DNA of 46,866 nt from an uncultured Bacteroidota bacterium (GTDB lineage: Bacteria; Bacteroidota; Bacteroidia; Chitinophagales; Chitinophagaceae). The position numbers and the translations under genes were made by a program. The notes beneath the pieces are model-generated. The model did no database searches. It was not told where the DNA came from and was given only the letters and a program-made list of their open reading frames with translations. The DNA is taken from NCBI GenBank assembly GCA_903938445.1, contig CAJADG010000083.1, positions 1-46,866 of the forward strand, written 5' to 3'. Shown here in pieces: positions 18,072 to 26,736 of this stretch; within the stretch, counting starts at the first letter, position 1, and each line of letters begins with the position of its first letter.

Positions 18072-18473
18072 ATGGGCTATAACGTAGAACACATAGGGAT
18101 TGCAGTAAAAAACTTGGAAACAAGTATTCCCCTTTTCGAAAGGCTTTTGAATAGCCCTTGCTATAAAACAGAATCCGTGGGTTCAGAAAGTGTAAATACG
18201 GCCTTTTTCCTAAAAGAAGGGGCTAAGATAGAATTATTGGAAAGTAGCGATCCGGAAGGGGTCATTGCTAAATTTATAGCTAAAAAAGGGGAAGGGATGC
18301 ACCATATTGCTTTTGAAGTACCTGATATTGAGGCAGAAATGACTCGTTTAAAAAACGAAGGCTTTACCCTCTTAAATGAAATACCCAAAAAAGGAGCCGA
18401 TAATAAACTGGTTTGTTTTGTGCATCCTAAAGACAGCAATGGTATGTTAATTGAATTGTGTCAAAACATTTAG
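18072..18473 (+). CDS. mce: Methylmalonyl-CoA epimerase
   Basis: This VOC-fold metalloenzyme interconverts the (2R) and (2S) epimers of methylmalonyl-CoA and links propionyl-CoA metabolism to succinyl-CoA. The 133-residue protein starts MGYNVEHIGIAVKNLE, with the metal His at position 7. It contains EGMHHIAFEVPDIEAEM (second metal His) and ends FVHPKDSNGMLIELCQ with the metal Glu. The mutase is not in the window. Its stop overlaps the rnc stop by four bases in a convergent arrangement. Confidence 0.93.
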   Translation: MGYNVEHIGIAVKNLETSIPLFERLLNSPCYKTESVGSESVNTAFFLKEGAKIELLESSDPEGVIAKFIAKKGEGMHHIAFEVPDIEAEMTRLKNEGFTLLNEIPKKGADNKLVCFVHPKDSNGMLIELCQNI

Positions 18474-19180
18474 ATACCCAAGGCCTCAATGGCTTTTTGT
18501 GCAGCCAATTGACTGGCATCTTTTTTAGTAAACCCTTTTTGAGTGGCTACCACTTCGCCATCTAGTACTACATTAATGGTGAATAATCTGCGACGTCCCT
18601 CCAATTGCTCGCCTGCTAAAACAAAATCAACCTGCTTACCTTGCTTTAAAGCCCAGCCAATAATTTTGTTTTTAATATTGATATCTATTTGTTCTAAATC
18701 ATCCATGAACAAATAAGGTTGTATCATTCTTTCAACAATCCATTTTTTGGTAAAATCATATTTTTTATCCAGGTAAATGGCGCCCACCAAAGCTTCTAGA
18801 GTATTGCCAAAAATTTGACTTGATCTTAAACCTCCATCCATTTTATTAAAGCGTGTCATTTTGCGCAGACCCATTTGCACCGCGATATTATTAAGTTGCG
18901 CTCGATTCACCATCTTGCTGCGCATCTCTGTTAAAAAGCCTTCGCCCTTGTATGGATATTTTTTAAAAAGATATTCTGCAACGACCGAACCAATGATTGC
19001 ATCTCCCAAAAATTCAAGACGCTCATTATTTTCAGTAGGATTATCTTTTACAGACCTATGATTTAAGGCAGTTTGAAAAAGTAAAATATTGCCGGTATGA
19101 TAACCAAGCAAATGTTTTAAGTCCGCTTCAAAACCTGTTTTCTTAAAAAAAGAAATGAATTGACGGATGCGGCGTTTCAC
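18470..19180 (-). CDS. rnc: Ribonuclease III
   Basis: RNase III cleaves double-stranded RNA in rRNA processing and mRNA turnover. The 236 residues include the catalytic signature ERLEFLGDAIIGSVVAEYLF near residue 53, with the downstream acidic residues of the RNase domain, and a C-terminal double-stranded-RNA-binding domain (about 165-236, ending KKDASQLAAQKAIEAL). It follows fabF by nine bases in the order acpP-fabF-rnc, an arrangement found widely in bacteria. Confidence 0.95.
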   Translation of the reverse strand: MKRRIRQFISFFKKTGFEADLKHLLGYHTGNILLFQTALNHRSVKDNPTENNERLEFLGDAIIGSVVAEYLFKKYPYKGEGFLTEMRSKMVNRAQLNNIAVQMGLRKMTRFNKMDGGLRSSQIFGNTLEALVGAIYLDKKYDFTKKWIVERMIQPYLFMDDLEQIDINIKNKIIGWALKQGKQVDFVLAGEQLEGRRRLFTINVVLDGEVVATQKGFTKKDASQLAAQKAIEALGI

Positions 19181-19189
19181 TGGACTAAA

Positions 19190-20443
19190 TTAAGCCTTGT
19201 ATTTTTTCACGATCACACATGCGTTGTGACCTCCAAATCCAAAAGTATTACTCAATGCAGCATTCACTACACGCTTTTGTGCTTTGTTGAAAGTGAAATT
19301 TAAACGATTATCCAATTCAGGATCATCTGTAAAGTGATTGATGGTTGGAGGGATAATGTCATGTATAACAGATTGAATACAAGCGATCGCCTCAATTACA
19401 CCGGCTGCACCTAAACAGTGACCTGTCATAGATTTAGTAGCGCTGATATTTAAATCATATGCATGCTCACCAAACACTTCTAGGATTGCTTTTGATTCAG
19501 CGATATCTCCTAATGGTGTTGAAGTTCCGTGTGTGTTGATGTAATCAATATCCGTAGGTACCATTTCTGCATCTTTTAATGCAGCAATCATTACATTTTT
19601 TGCTCCCAATCCATCTGGATGAGGCGCCGTTAAGTGATAAGCATCGGCTGTTGCGCCTCCTCCTACAACTTCACAATATATTTTAGCACCACGTTTTTTC
19701 GCGTGCTCTAACTCTTCTAATACTAATACTCCACTTGCTTCACCCATTACAAAGCCATCACGATCTTTATCATATGGTCGGCTTGCTGTTTTAGGGTCAT
19801 CATTACGTTCACTCATTGCTTTCATGGCATTGAATCCACCCATTCCTGCAATACCAATTACCGATTCCGCACCACCCGTAATGATAATATCTGCCTTGCC
19901 TAATTTTAAATTATCCATTGCAGAAATAATTGCATTGGTACTTGAAGCACATGCACTTACCACTGCATAATTAGGACCTCTAAAGCCATGCTTCATGGAA
20001 ATTTGGCCTGCTGCTATATCTAAAATGATTTTTGGAATGAAGAAAGGATTGAATCTTGGAGTGCCATCGCCATGAACAAAATTCGTAACCTCTTCGGTAA
20101 ATGTGGTTAATCCTCCAATACCACTTGCAAAAATGACACCCACTCTATCGTGGTCTACATTTTCTTTTGTAATACCAGCATCTAATACTGCTTGGTCACT
20201 CGCCACTAATGCGATTTGAGAAAAGCGATCTAATTTTCTTGCTTCTTTGCGATCCATAAAATTGGTCGCATCAAAACCTTTAATCTCACATGCAAACTTT
20301 GTTTTAAACTTAGAAGCATCAAATTGAGTTGCCATATCAGCTCCTGAAACTCCATTCACTAAATTATCCCAGTATTCACTAAGACTATTACCCAATGGAT
20401 TTAATGTACCAATACCTGTAACTACAATGCGCTTAGTCTGCAT
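19190..20443 (-). CDS. fabF: Beta-ketoacyl-ACP synthase II
   Basis: FabF condenses malonyl-ACP with acyl-ACP in fatty-acid elongation. The 417-residue thiolase-fold enzyme has the Cys-His-His triad: C165 in VVSACASSTNAI, H305 in NTHGTSTPLGD and H342 in MTGHCLGAAG. The N-terminus RIVVTGIGTLNPLG is typical. It lies 103 bases downstream of acpP, with a strong hairpin in the gap, and upstream of rnc. Confidence 0.96.
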   Translation of the reverse strand: MQTKRIVVTGIGTLNPLGNSLSEYWDNLVNGVSGADMATQFDASKFKTKFACEIKGFDATNFMDRKEARKLDRFSQIALVASDQAVLDAGITKENVDHDRVGVIFASGIGGLTTFTEEVTNFVHGDGTPRFNPFFIPKIILDIAAGQISMKHGFRGPNYAVVSACASSTNAIISAMDNLKLGKADIIITGGAESVIGIAGMGGFNAMKAMSERNDDPKTASRPYDKDRDGFVMGEASGVLVLEELEHAKKRGAKIYCEVVGGGATADAYHLTAPHPDGLGAKNVMIAALKDAEMVPTDIDYINTHGTSTPLGDIAESKAILEVFGEHAYDLNISATKSMTGHCLGAAGVIEAIACIQSVIHDIIPPTINHFTDDPELDNRLNFTFNKAQKRVVNAALSNTFGFGGHNACVIVKKYKA

Positions 20444-20464
20444 GACTTTATTTTTTAAATTAAT

Positions 20465-20501
20465 AATCCGCCTTTAAAGCAAAGGCTCAAAAAGGCGGAT
20501 T
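20465..20501 (-). promoter_or_regulatory. Hairpin between acpP and fabF (attenuator or partial terminator)
   Basis: An 11-bp perfect inverted repeat, AATCCGCCTTT (20465-20475) with AAAGGCGGATT (20491-20501), lies in the acpP-fabF spacer. The sequence after it on the minus strand is A-rich and not a U-tract, so full termination is doubtful. Partial termination or 3'-end protection of the acpP mRNA fits better. Confidence 0.6.
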
Positions 20502-20546
20502 AAAATATGCTGTGTTTAATTGGAAGCCGTCAAATAATTTTAAAAA

Positions 20547-20783
20547 TTATTTTGCGTGCTCATCTATATAAGCAACAGCTTGACCAACAGTAGTAATTGT
20601 TTCTGCTTGTTCGTCTGGAATAGAAATGTTGAATTCTTTTTCGAATTCCATAATTAATTCCACTGTGTCTAATGAATCAGCGCCTAAATCATTTGTAAAT
20701 GATGCTTCGTTAGTAACTTCTGCTTCATCAACGCCTAATTTGTCTACGATGATTTTCTTAACTCTTGATGCGATGTCTGACAT
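20547..20783 (-). CDS. acpP: Acyl carrier protein
   Basis: This acidic 78-residue protein carries growing acyl chains on a 4'-phosphopantetheine arm in fatty-acid synthesis. The attachment site is S37 in [18 protein letters not shown]. The whole four-helix ACP fold is present, and the length is standard. It is the first gene of acpP-fabF-rnc with a -7 motif 24 bases before its ATG. Confidence 0.97.
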   Translation of the reverse strand: MSDIASRVKKIIVDKLGVDEAEVTNEASFTNDLGADSLDTVELIMEFEKEFNISIPDEQAETITTVGQAVAYIDEHAK

Positions 20784-20806
20784 TGTAAATAGTTTTGTTT
20801 ACGGCG

Positions 20807-20814
20807 CAAAAATA
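20807..20814 (-). promoter_or_regulatory. Putative -7 element of acpP promoter
   Basis: The minus strand reads TATTTTTG, an exact TAnnTTTG match, correctly placed for acpP. Confidence 0.5.
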
Positions 20815-21004
20815 TACTTTTTGTTAAAATAGCCATATTTTATTTGCCTTTTTGTTTGCACATTTTAACTTAATGGTAGGAATATGTGCATTTTTAGCTG
20901 TTTTGAGTGATTTTTCTATGTATTCAAAGCAAAAATGATCGAATAAAAAAGTGAAATTAAACGAACAATTAGTAGTTCGGTTCAGGAAAATACATACTAA
21001 AAGT

Positions 21005-21469
21005 CTATTTGTCTTTCAAGATGCCTCTTATTGCATGTTGGTCCTCCATTGAAATCCCATCTTTAGGAATTAGAAAGAAACTTTTAGGGCTAAAATAAAA
21101 ATGGAAAAATTCGGGACTTTCAAAATAATGAGTGACAGTATCCCATCCCCAACTCGCCTCTCCCAATGACCCTACAAGTGTGGCAGCATGGTTATTATAA
21201 CTAAAATCCCAACGCTCCTTAAACAAGGTTGTTTTTTTATAAAATTGATTGGGCAGGATAAACCAAAAGTAGAGCATCAAAGCAATCCATAATATAGATC
21301 CTAATAAAAAAGGTTCTGGTCTAATTTTTTTCATGAATAATAAAACAGCCGTCACCACTGCATATAAATTGATAATAATCATTAAAGTTTTTATTTCAGA
21401 CTGCTTCATAAAATGATATCGAAGCGCCTGCAATACTGCTGGTTTATTAAACGAAATGGAATAAGACAT
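21005..21469 (-). CDS. YcxB-like membrane protein
   Basis: The open frame extends to 21538, but the ATG at 21469 (MSYSISFNKPAVLQALRYHF) is the likely start, giving about 154 residues. Two adjacent membrane helices (about residues 30-70 from this ATG) are followed by a C-terminal beta-rich domain with WDTVTHYFESPEFFHFYFSPKSFFLIPKD. This arrangement fits YcxB-like C-terminal domain proteins. The function is unknown. It stands alone, divergent from the sucrose operon. Confidence 0.7.
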   Translation of the reverse strand: MSYSISFNKPAVLQALRYHFMKQSEIKTLMIIINLYAVVTAVLLFMKKIRPEPFLLGSILWIALMLYFWFILPNQFYKKTTLFKERWDFSYNNHAATLVGSLGEASWGWDTVTHYFESPEFFHFYFSPKSFFLIPKDGISMEDQHAIRGILKDK

Positions 21470-21626
21470 GCTAGGTTTTTTGAAAAATTTGAAACAAAGA
21501 TACACAGCGCAAAGGTTTGCAGAGAAAATAATGCCCAAAAATCACAAAATGGGGAACCGAAAGCCGTTCCAAAAAATACAAATTGACTATATTGAGCAAC
21601 GCTTTGCTTAACCAAATGATACCATT

Positions 21627-22964
21627 ATGTCTTTTAAACCAAGGTTGACATTTTCGCAGATCATCAATATGAATGTTGGATTTTTCGGAATCCAATATAG
21701 TTTCGGATTACAACAATCCGCTGTAAATCCAATTTACGATATGTTGGGTGCTAGTCCTGATCAAATTCCTTTATTGAATTTGGCTGGCCCTATGACTGGT
21801 TTGTTAATTCAACCTATTATTGGAGCGATGAGTGATAAAACCTGGTCACCAAGATTTGGTCGACGCAAACCCTATTTCATGATAGGTGCTATTTTATGTA
21901 GCATATGTTTATTTCTTTTTCCATTTAGTAGTGCATTGTGGATGGCTGTGGGATTGCTATGGATATTAGACGCCGCAAACAATACTGCGATGGAACCTTA
22001 TCGCGCTTTTATTGCGGACAAACTTCCTAATGATCAACACCCTACTGGATTTTTAACACAAAGTTTTTTTACTGGCTTAGGAATTACATTAGCGAACCTG
22101 TCTTTATTCTTTTTTCAAAAACATATTACAGGGACCTATGGCCAACTTCCAATTTGGGTGTATGCTAGTTTCTTTTTAGGTACCATTTGTTCGATTGCTT
22201 CTGTGGGTTGGTCGGTTTATAAGACGCCTGAGATTCCTCCCACTGAAGAAGAATTAGCTGCCTTAAAAAAAGAGCCGCTTAATATTTTCACCCCTTTTAT
22301 TGAAATTAGTGCTGCCATCAAAAATATGCCAAAAGTAATGTGGCAGCTTGGACTAGTATATTTATTTCAGTGGTATGCATTATTTTGTTATTGGCAAAAC
22401 GCTTCAAAAAGTATCGCTTTGTCAGTTTGGAAAACAAATGTATACGAGCACAATAAATTATACGACGAAGCCGTGGGTTGGACGGGCCTGGTAAATGGAT
22501 GGTATAATATTGTTACTTTTTTATCTGCCTTTGTATTGCTTTGGTTAGCCAAAAAAATTAGTCCAAAATTGATTCATGTTATTTGCTTAATCATGGCGGG
22601 AGTGGGTTTACTTGTGTTCCCACATATCACAGATAAAAATTTATTATTTATTCCAATGACGGGTTTTGGAATTGCCTGGGCGAGCATGATGGGTATTCCT
22701 TATTTATTAGTCGTGCATAAAATTCCTAAGGAAAGATATGGCGTGTATATGGGTATCATTAACATGATGATTGTAATACCAATGTTAATTCAGACTACTA
22801 CTTTCGGATACATTTTAAAACACTTTTTAAACAATGACCCGGGCAAGGCAATTAGTTTTGGAGGTGTATTTTTATTAATCGCCTCTGCATTAACGCTGTT
22901 AATTAAAAGTGAGCCTTCAACCAACAATGAAGAAGTGAATATGCCAATGGGTGGTGGACATTAA
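21627..22964 (+). CDS. MFS sugar transporter, SLC45/SuxC-like (probable sucrose importer)
   Basis: A 445-residue major facilitator protein with twelve predicted helices. The loop 2-3 motif RFGRRKPYFMIGAILCS (about 73-90) and the preceding QPIIGAMSDKTWSP match the SLC45/sucrose-proton symporter and bacterial SuxC-like group. Genes for a fructokinase and an amylosucrase follow at 20- and 18-base spacing, so the inferred substrate is intact sucrose, moved across the inner membrane. A maltose or other alpha-glucoside substrate remains possible. The C-terminus ends in a short glycine-rich tail. No TonB-dependent receptor is in this operon. Confidence 0.85.
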   Translation: MSFKPRLTFSQIINMNVGFFGIQYSFGLQQSAVNPIYDMLGASPDQIPLLNLAGPMTGLLIQPIIGAMSDKTWSPRFGRRKPYFMIGAILCSICLFLFPFSSALWMAVGLLWILDAANNTAMEPYRAFIADKLPNDQHPTGFLTQSFFTGLGITLANLSLFFFQKHITGTYGQLPIWVYASFFLGTICSIASVGWSVYKTPEIPPTEEELAALKKEPLNIFTPFIEISAAIKNMPKVMWQLGLVYLFQWYALFCYWQNASKSIALSVWKTNVYEHNKLYDEAVGWTGLVNGWYNIVTFLSAFVLLWLAKKISPKLIHVICLIMAGVGLLVFPHITDKNLLFIPMTGFGIAWASMMGIPYLLVVHKIPKERYGVYMGIINMMIVIPMLIQTTTFGYILKHFLNNDPGKAISFGGVFLLIASALTLLIKSEPSTNNEEVNMPMGGGH

Positions 22965-22984
22965 TTGAAAATAAAAGAACTACT

Positions 22985-23935
22985 ATGAAAGTATTATGTA
23001 TAGGCGAAGCTTTGATTGATATGATTTGTACCGACCGTGGTTCAAGTTTATCCAAGGGGCAAAATTTTTTAAAGAAAGCAGGTGGTGCGCCAGCAAATGT
23101 GGCTGCTGCCATTGCTGCTTTAGGTGCGCAAGTAGACATGGCTGCAAAAGTGGGAAAAGATCCTTTTGGGCAACACCTAATTGAATTACTACAAGAGATG
23201 GGCGTGTCAACCAATTGGGTAATTCAAGACCCTCATCATTTTACAACTTTCGCATTTGTTTCATTAATGGAAGAGGGTGAACGCGATTTTTATTTTAACC
23301 GTGGTGCAGATGGGCAATTAAGTAGTGAGGACTTAGCTGCATTACAAATAAAAGATTATAGCATTATTCATTTTGGTTCTGCAACCGGATTTTTACCAGG
23401 GCCATTACAATCTGCTTACACTGATTTATTAGCAAAGGCTAAAGAAAATAATGCGATCATCAGCTTTGATCCAAACTATCGTCATTTACTATTTCAAAAT
23501 AATACACAAAGTTTTATTGATCAATCTTGGCCATTTATTGAACAATGTCATTTCTTTAAATTAAGTGATGAAGAAGCTTTATTAATTACAGGTTGCGATA
23601 CAGTACAACATGCTGCTGCAGCTTTAAGAAAAAAGTCAAACGCAGTATTTGCTATTACATTAGGAAAGGAAGGTACTTTATTATCCGTAGGTGATCATTT
23701 AGAAATGATTGGAAGCATTGCAATAACACCGGTGGATGCAACGGGTGCGGGAGATGCATTTGTAGGTGCAGTATTATTTCAATTGATCAATTATACGGCT
23801 GCTCAATTACAAGTCATTGAATTAGTGGAATGGAAAAAAATAATTGCCAACGCAAACAAAGCAGGTGCACGCACTTGTGAATATATGGGTGCCATGGAAG
23901 CATTCAAACATTTAAACAACTCAATTTTTAATTAA
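22985..23935 (+). CDS. PfkB-family carbohydrate kinase, probable fructokinase
   Basis: A 316-residue ribokinase-fold sugar kinase. The N-terminal substrate motif is KAGGAPANVAAAIAALGA (about 36-53), and the ATP/catalytic motif is VDATGAGDAFVGAVLF (about 248-263) with the catalytic Asp in GAGD. Fructokinases of this family make fructose 6-phosphate. Fructose would come from the amylosucrase encoded next, so the context supports fructokinase over ribokinase or another PfkB kinase. Confidence 0.88.
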   Translation: MKVLCIGEALIDMICTDRGSSLSKGQNFLKKAGGAPANVAAAIAALGAQVDMAAKVGKDPFGQHLIELLQEMGVSTNWVIQDPHHFTTFAFVSLMEEGERDFYFNRGADGQLSSEDLAALQIKDYSIIHFGSATGFLPGPLQSAYTDLLAKAKENNAIISFDPNYRHLLFQNNTQSFIDQSWPFIEQCHFFKLSDEEALLITGCDTVQHAAAALRKKSNAVFAITLGKEGTLLSVGDHLEMIGSIAITPVDATGAGDAFVGAVLFQLINYTAAQLQVIELVEWKKIIANANKAGARTCEYMGAMEAFKHLNNSIFN

Positions 23936-23953
23936 ACAAATATTTAGCGCACT

Positions 23954-25906
23954 GTGAACTCATCTGCCTTACACGCTTTTGGAAAAGAACTTTTGAAAGC
24001 AAAAAATATAGATTTAGAGAAAAAGGACAAGGCATTCGCCGAAAGATTTTTACTTCATATAGCAGCCATTGAATCATTATTTAATGAAATTTATGGTGGA
24101 CATAATAAACGCAATGAAAGTTTTGATGCCTTATTAAATTCCATTATTGACAGTCATTTACAAAGGCCTTCTACTTTCTTAAAAAAAGATGCTGCAAAGG
24201 AAAAACAAGGAAACTGGTTTTTGAGCAATCAAATAACGGGGATGAGCTTGTACGTAGATCGATTTGCGGGAAGTTTAAAAGGATTGGCTGAAAAATTAAA
24301 TTACTTTGAGGAGTTGGGTGTTAATTTTTTACACCTAATGCCTGTTTTTGAAAGCCCAGCAGGAGAAAGTGATGGAGGATATGCTGTTTCTAATTTCAGA
24401 AAAGTAGATGCTCGATTTGGCACCAATGAGGACTTAAACACGCTTATTGGAAAGATGAATGCGCAAGACATGTATTTGATGTTGGATATTGTTTTAAACC
24501 ATACATCTCATCATCATGAGTGGGCACAAAAAGCAAAAGCAGGTGATAAACATTATCAGGACTTCTTTTATTTTTATGATAACCGAGATATCCCAAATCA
24601 ATTAGACCAAACCATGCCAGAGATTTTCCCAGAATCATCTCCAGGCAGTTTTACTTATATTCAAGAATGTAACAAATGGGTAATGACCGTTTTTCATCAT
24701 TACCAATGGGATTTAAATTATAGCAACCCGAATGTGTTGGTAGCAATGCTTGAAAATGTTTTGCATTATGCGAATTTAGGAGTAGATATTTTACGTATTG
24801 ACGCACCGGCGTTTATATGGAAGCAATTGGGCACTACTTGTCAAAATTTACCTCAAGCACATACCCTATTACGTTTAATAAAACAATGCGTGCAAGCTGC
24901 TAGTCCTGGTATGGCATTATTGGGTGAAGCTATTGTCGCTCCTAATGAAATTATTAAATATTTTGGAACCGATAATTATGTTGCCAAAGAATGTGATGTA
25001 GCGTACAATGCAACTCAAATGGCCTTACAGTGGGATGCCATTGCAACAGGTGACACAAGAGTAATGTTGGCGGCACAGCACCCTATCTTACAAAAACCAT
25101 ATGGTTGTACTTGGATCTCTTATACTAGATGTCATGATGATATTGGTTTGGGCTATGATGATTATATGATTGAACGTGTTGGCTTTAACCCATACCATCA
25201 TCGTACTTATTTAAAAAACTTTTTTGCCGGCTGGCATGAAGGTTCAGTTTCGGCGGGTGCATTATTTTCAGTGAATCCAAAAACGGGAGATGCGCGTATT
25301 AGTGGATCCCTTGCCTCTTTATGTGGTTTAGAAAAAGCGGTAGAGTGGAATAATGAAACAGAAATTGAATTTGCGTTACGTAAAATAATTTTAATGCAAG
25401 CCCATAGCATGTTTATGGGTGGTATCCCAATGTTATTTTATGGAGATGAATTAGCATACACTAATGATTATAGCTATTTACAAGATCCTGGAAAAAGTTA
25501 TGATAACAGATGGATGCACCGTCCTATTATGAATTGGGATAAAAATGAACTTAGACATAAGGAAGGCTCTTTTGAAAATACCATTTTTAGCAACACGCAA
25601 AAATTAATTGCAACCCGTAAAGCATTAGATGTAATGAGTGATACTAAAAATGTAGCCTGGATGACACCACACAATATTCATGTTGCAGGATTTGTACGCG
25701 CGAATGAAAACAGAAAATTATACAGCTTATTCAACTATAAACATACTGCTTCCTTTGTTACTTGGTATGCATTTAAAGAACATGGTGAGCGACCTTCGGT
25801 ATTACATGATCATTGGTCTGGCCAAGATTACAAAGTGGGGAATGACAATGAGTATTTTGTATTACCGCCTTATAGTTTTGCAATTTTAGAGGCAGTGAAA
25901 GGATAG
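23954..25906 (+). CDS. Amylosucrase (GH13), GTG start
   Basis: Amylosucrase uses sucrose as glucosyl donor to extend an alpha-1,4-glucan and releases fructose. The 650-residue length and domain order match the Neisseria enzyme. There is a helical N-terminal domain (1-90) and a (beta/alpha)8 barrel with LHLMPVFESPAGESDGGYAV and LDIVLNHTSHHHEWA. The nucleophile is D283 in GVDILRIDAPAFIW, the acid/base is E325 in LLGEAIV, and the third acidic residue is D395 in CHDDIG. A beta-sandwich end follows. There is no signal peptide, so it should be cytoplasmic. The start is GTG, 18 bases after the kinase stop. Sucrose hydrolase within the same subfamily is an alternative. Confidence 0.9.
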   Translation: MNSSALHAFGKELLKAKNIDLEKKDKAFAERFLLHIAAIESLFNEIYGGHNKRNESFDALLNSIIDSHLQRPSTFLKKDAAKEKQGNWFLSNQITGMSLYVDRFAGSLKGLAEKLNYFEELGVNFLHLMPVFESPAGESDGGYAVSNFRKVDARFGTNEDLNTLIGKMNAQDMYLMLDIVLNHTSHHHEWAQKAKAGDKHYQDFFYFYDNRDIPNQLDQTMPEIFPESSPGSFTYIQECNKWVMTVFHHYQWDLNYSNPNVLVAMLENVLHYANLGVDILRIDAPAFIWKQLGTTCQNLPQAHTLLRLIKQCVQAASPGMALLGEAIVAPNEIIKYFGTDNYVAKECDVAYNATQMALQWDAIATGDTRVMLAAQHPILQKPYGCTWISYTRCHDDIGLGYDDYMIERVGFNPYHHRTYLKNFFAGWHEGSVSAGALFSVNPKTGDARISGSLASLCGLEKAVEWNNETEIEFALRKIILMQAHSMFMGGIPMLFYGDELAYTNDYSYLQDPGKSYDNRWMHRPIMNWDKNELRHKEGSFENTIFSNTQKLIATRKALDVMSDTKNVAWMTPHNIHVAGFVRANENRKLYSLFNYKHTASFVTWYAFKEHGERPSVLHDHWSGQDYKVGNDNEYFVLPPYSFAILEAVKG

Positions 25907-25957
25907 TTTTTCATACAATTAACACGCGGCCCGTCCGTTTATCCTTTATTATAAATT

Positions 25958-26003
25958 ATTAGGCTTGGAAGTTTTAACTTTGGTGTTATTACTCAAGCCT
26001 AAT
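25958..26003. repeat. 10-bp inverted repeat around a promoter motif
   Basis: ATTAGGCTTG (25958-25967) and CAAGCCTAAT (25994-26003) are perfect complements separated by 26 bases, followed by TTTATTT. It could end the sucrose operon or act as a control site for the gene at 26011. The putative -7 element lies in the loop. Confidence 0.6.
25975..25982 (+). promoter_or_regulatory. Putative -7 element for the secreted unknown protein
   Basis: TAACTTTG matches TAnnTTTG exactly, 28 bases before the ATG at 26011. Confidence 0.45.
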
Positions 26004-26010
26004 TTTATTT

Positions 26011-26727
26011 ATGAAACCTATTATCGCCCTTGCCATTTTTTTATCATATTCAATTGCTAGCAATGCACAAGTGAGTGGAAAGCATATGGGATCAACTGGT
26101 GTTGGAGGAGACTTATCAATTCAAAACAACGATGGCAAAATGATTCCCATTGGAGCACAAGCAGATACAAAGGGATCCCCTTTATTATTAGAGCAATGGG
26201 TAAGTGGCACTGTAAATTTAAAAAACGGTATCAAGTTTAATGATTCTGCTTTAAACTATTCCTTATTCGAGGACAAATTATATTTCAAAAGAGATAACCA
26301 ATTTTTCATTGTAGCTGGAATTATTAGTGACTTTTATTTAGCTGCAGATGAGGAAAATAAATCAAAAGGTTTATTCCATTTTGTAAGTGGCTACCCTGTA
26401 ACTACTACTACCAATGAAAATACTTTCTTTCAATTACTTGCTGATGGTGGAAAATATCAATTATTAAAATGGCAGCATAAAAAAATTAGAGAAGCCTATA
26501 ATTATGGTGGGGTGAATGAAACTGAATATGTTAGTCAAGAAGCTTATTATGTTTTTGAAAAAGCTGCCCATAAAATGTGGAGCTTAGGAAATAAAACGAA
26601 TGTTCAACAAATAAAAAATACGCTTTCCGTAGACGAATCTATTTGGAAAGCGTATTTAGATAAACACAATACCAATTCAAAAGGCGAAAGCGCTATGGTT
26701 GAATTAATAAGTGTGTTGAATAATTAA
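26011..26727 (+). CDS. Secreted protein of unknown function
   Basis: I do not recognise this 238-residue protein. It starts with a signal peptide (MKPIIALAIFLSYSIASNAQ), so it is exported to the periplasm or beyond. There is no lipobox cysteine. The mature part is hydrophilic with several short beta-prone stretches rich in Phe and Tyr (for example FFIVAGIISDFYLA) and an alpha-helical C-terminus. It follows the sucrose operon but appears to have its own promoter, so a sucrose role should not be assumed. Its stop lies nine bases from the stop of the convergent outer-membrane protein gene. Confidence 0.75.
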   Translation: MKPIIALAIFLSYSIASNAQVSGKHMGSTGVGGDLSIQNNDGKMIPIGAQADTKGSPLLLEQWVSGTVNLKNGIKFNDSALNYSLFEDKLYFKRDNQFFIVAGIISDFYLAADEENKSKGLFHFVSGYPVTTTTNENTFFQLLADGGKYQLLKWQHKKIREAYNYGGVNETEYVSQEAYYVFEKAAHKMWSLGNKTNVQQIKNTLSVDESIWKAYLDKHNTNSKGESAMVELISVLNN

Positions 26728-26736
26728 TAGGTTTAA

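Noticed and set aside
20784..21004. Possible small RNA or riboswitch in the spacer upstream of acpP
   Set aside because: Apart from the acpP -7 motif I saw no stable stem or conserved riboswitch motif in this AT-rich stretch.
23954..25906. Trehalose synthase, sucrose phosphorylase or secreted alpha-amylase as identity
   Set aside because: The SDGGYAV and CHDDIG motifs, the N-terminal helical domain and the length fit amylosucrase; no signal peptide argues against a secreted amylase.
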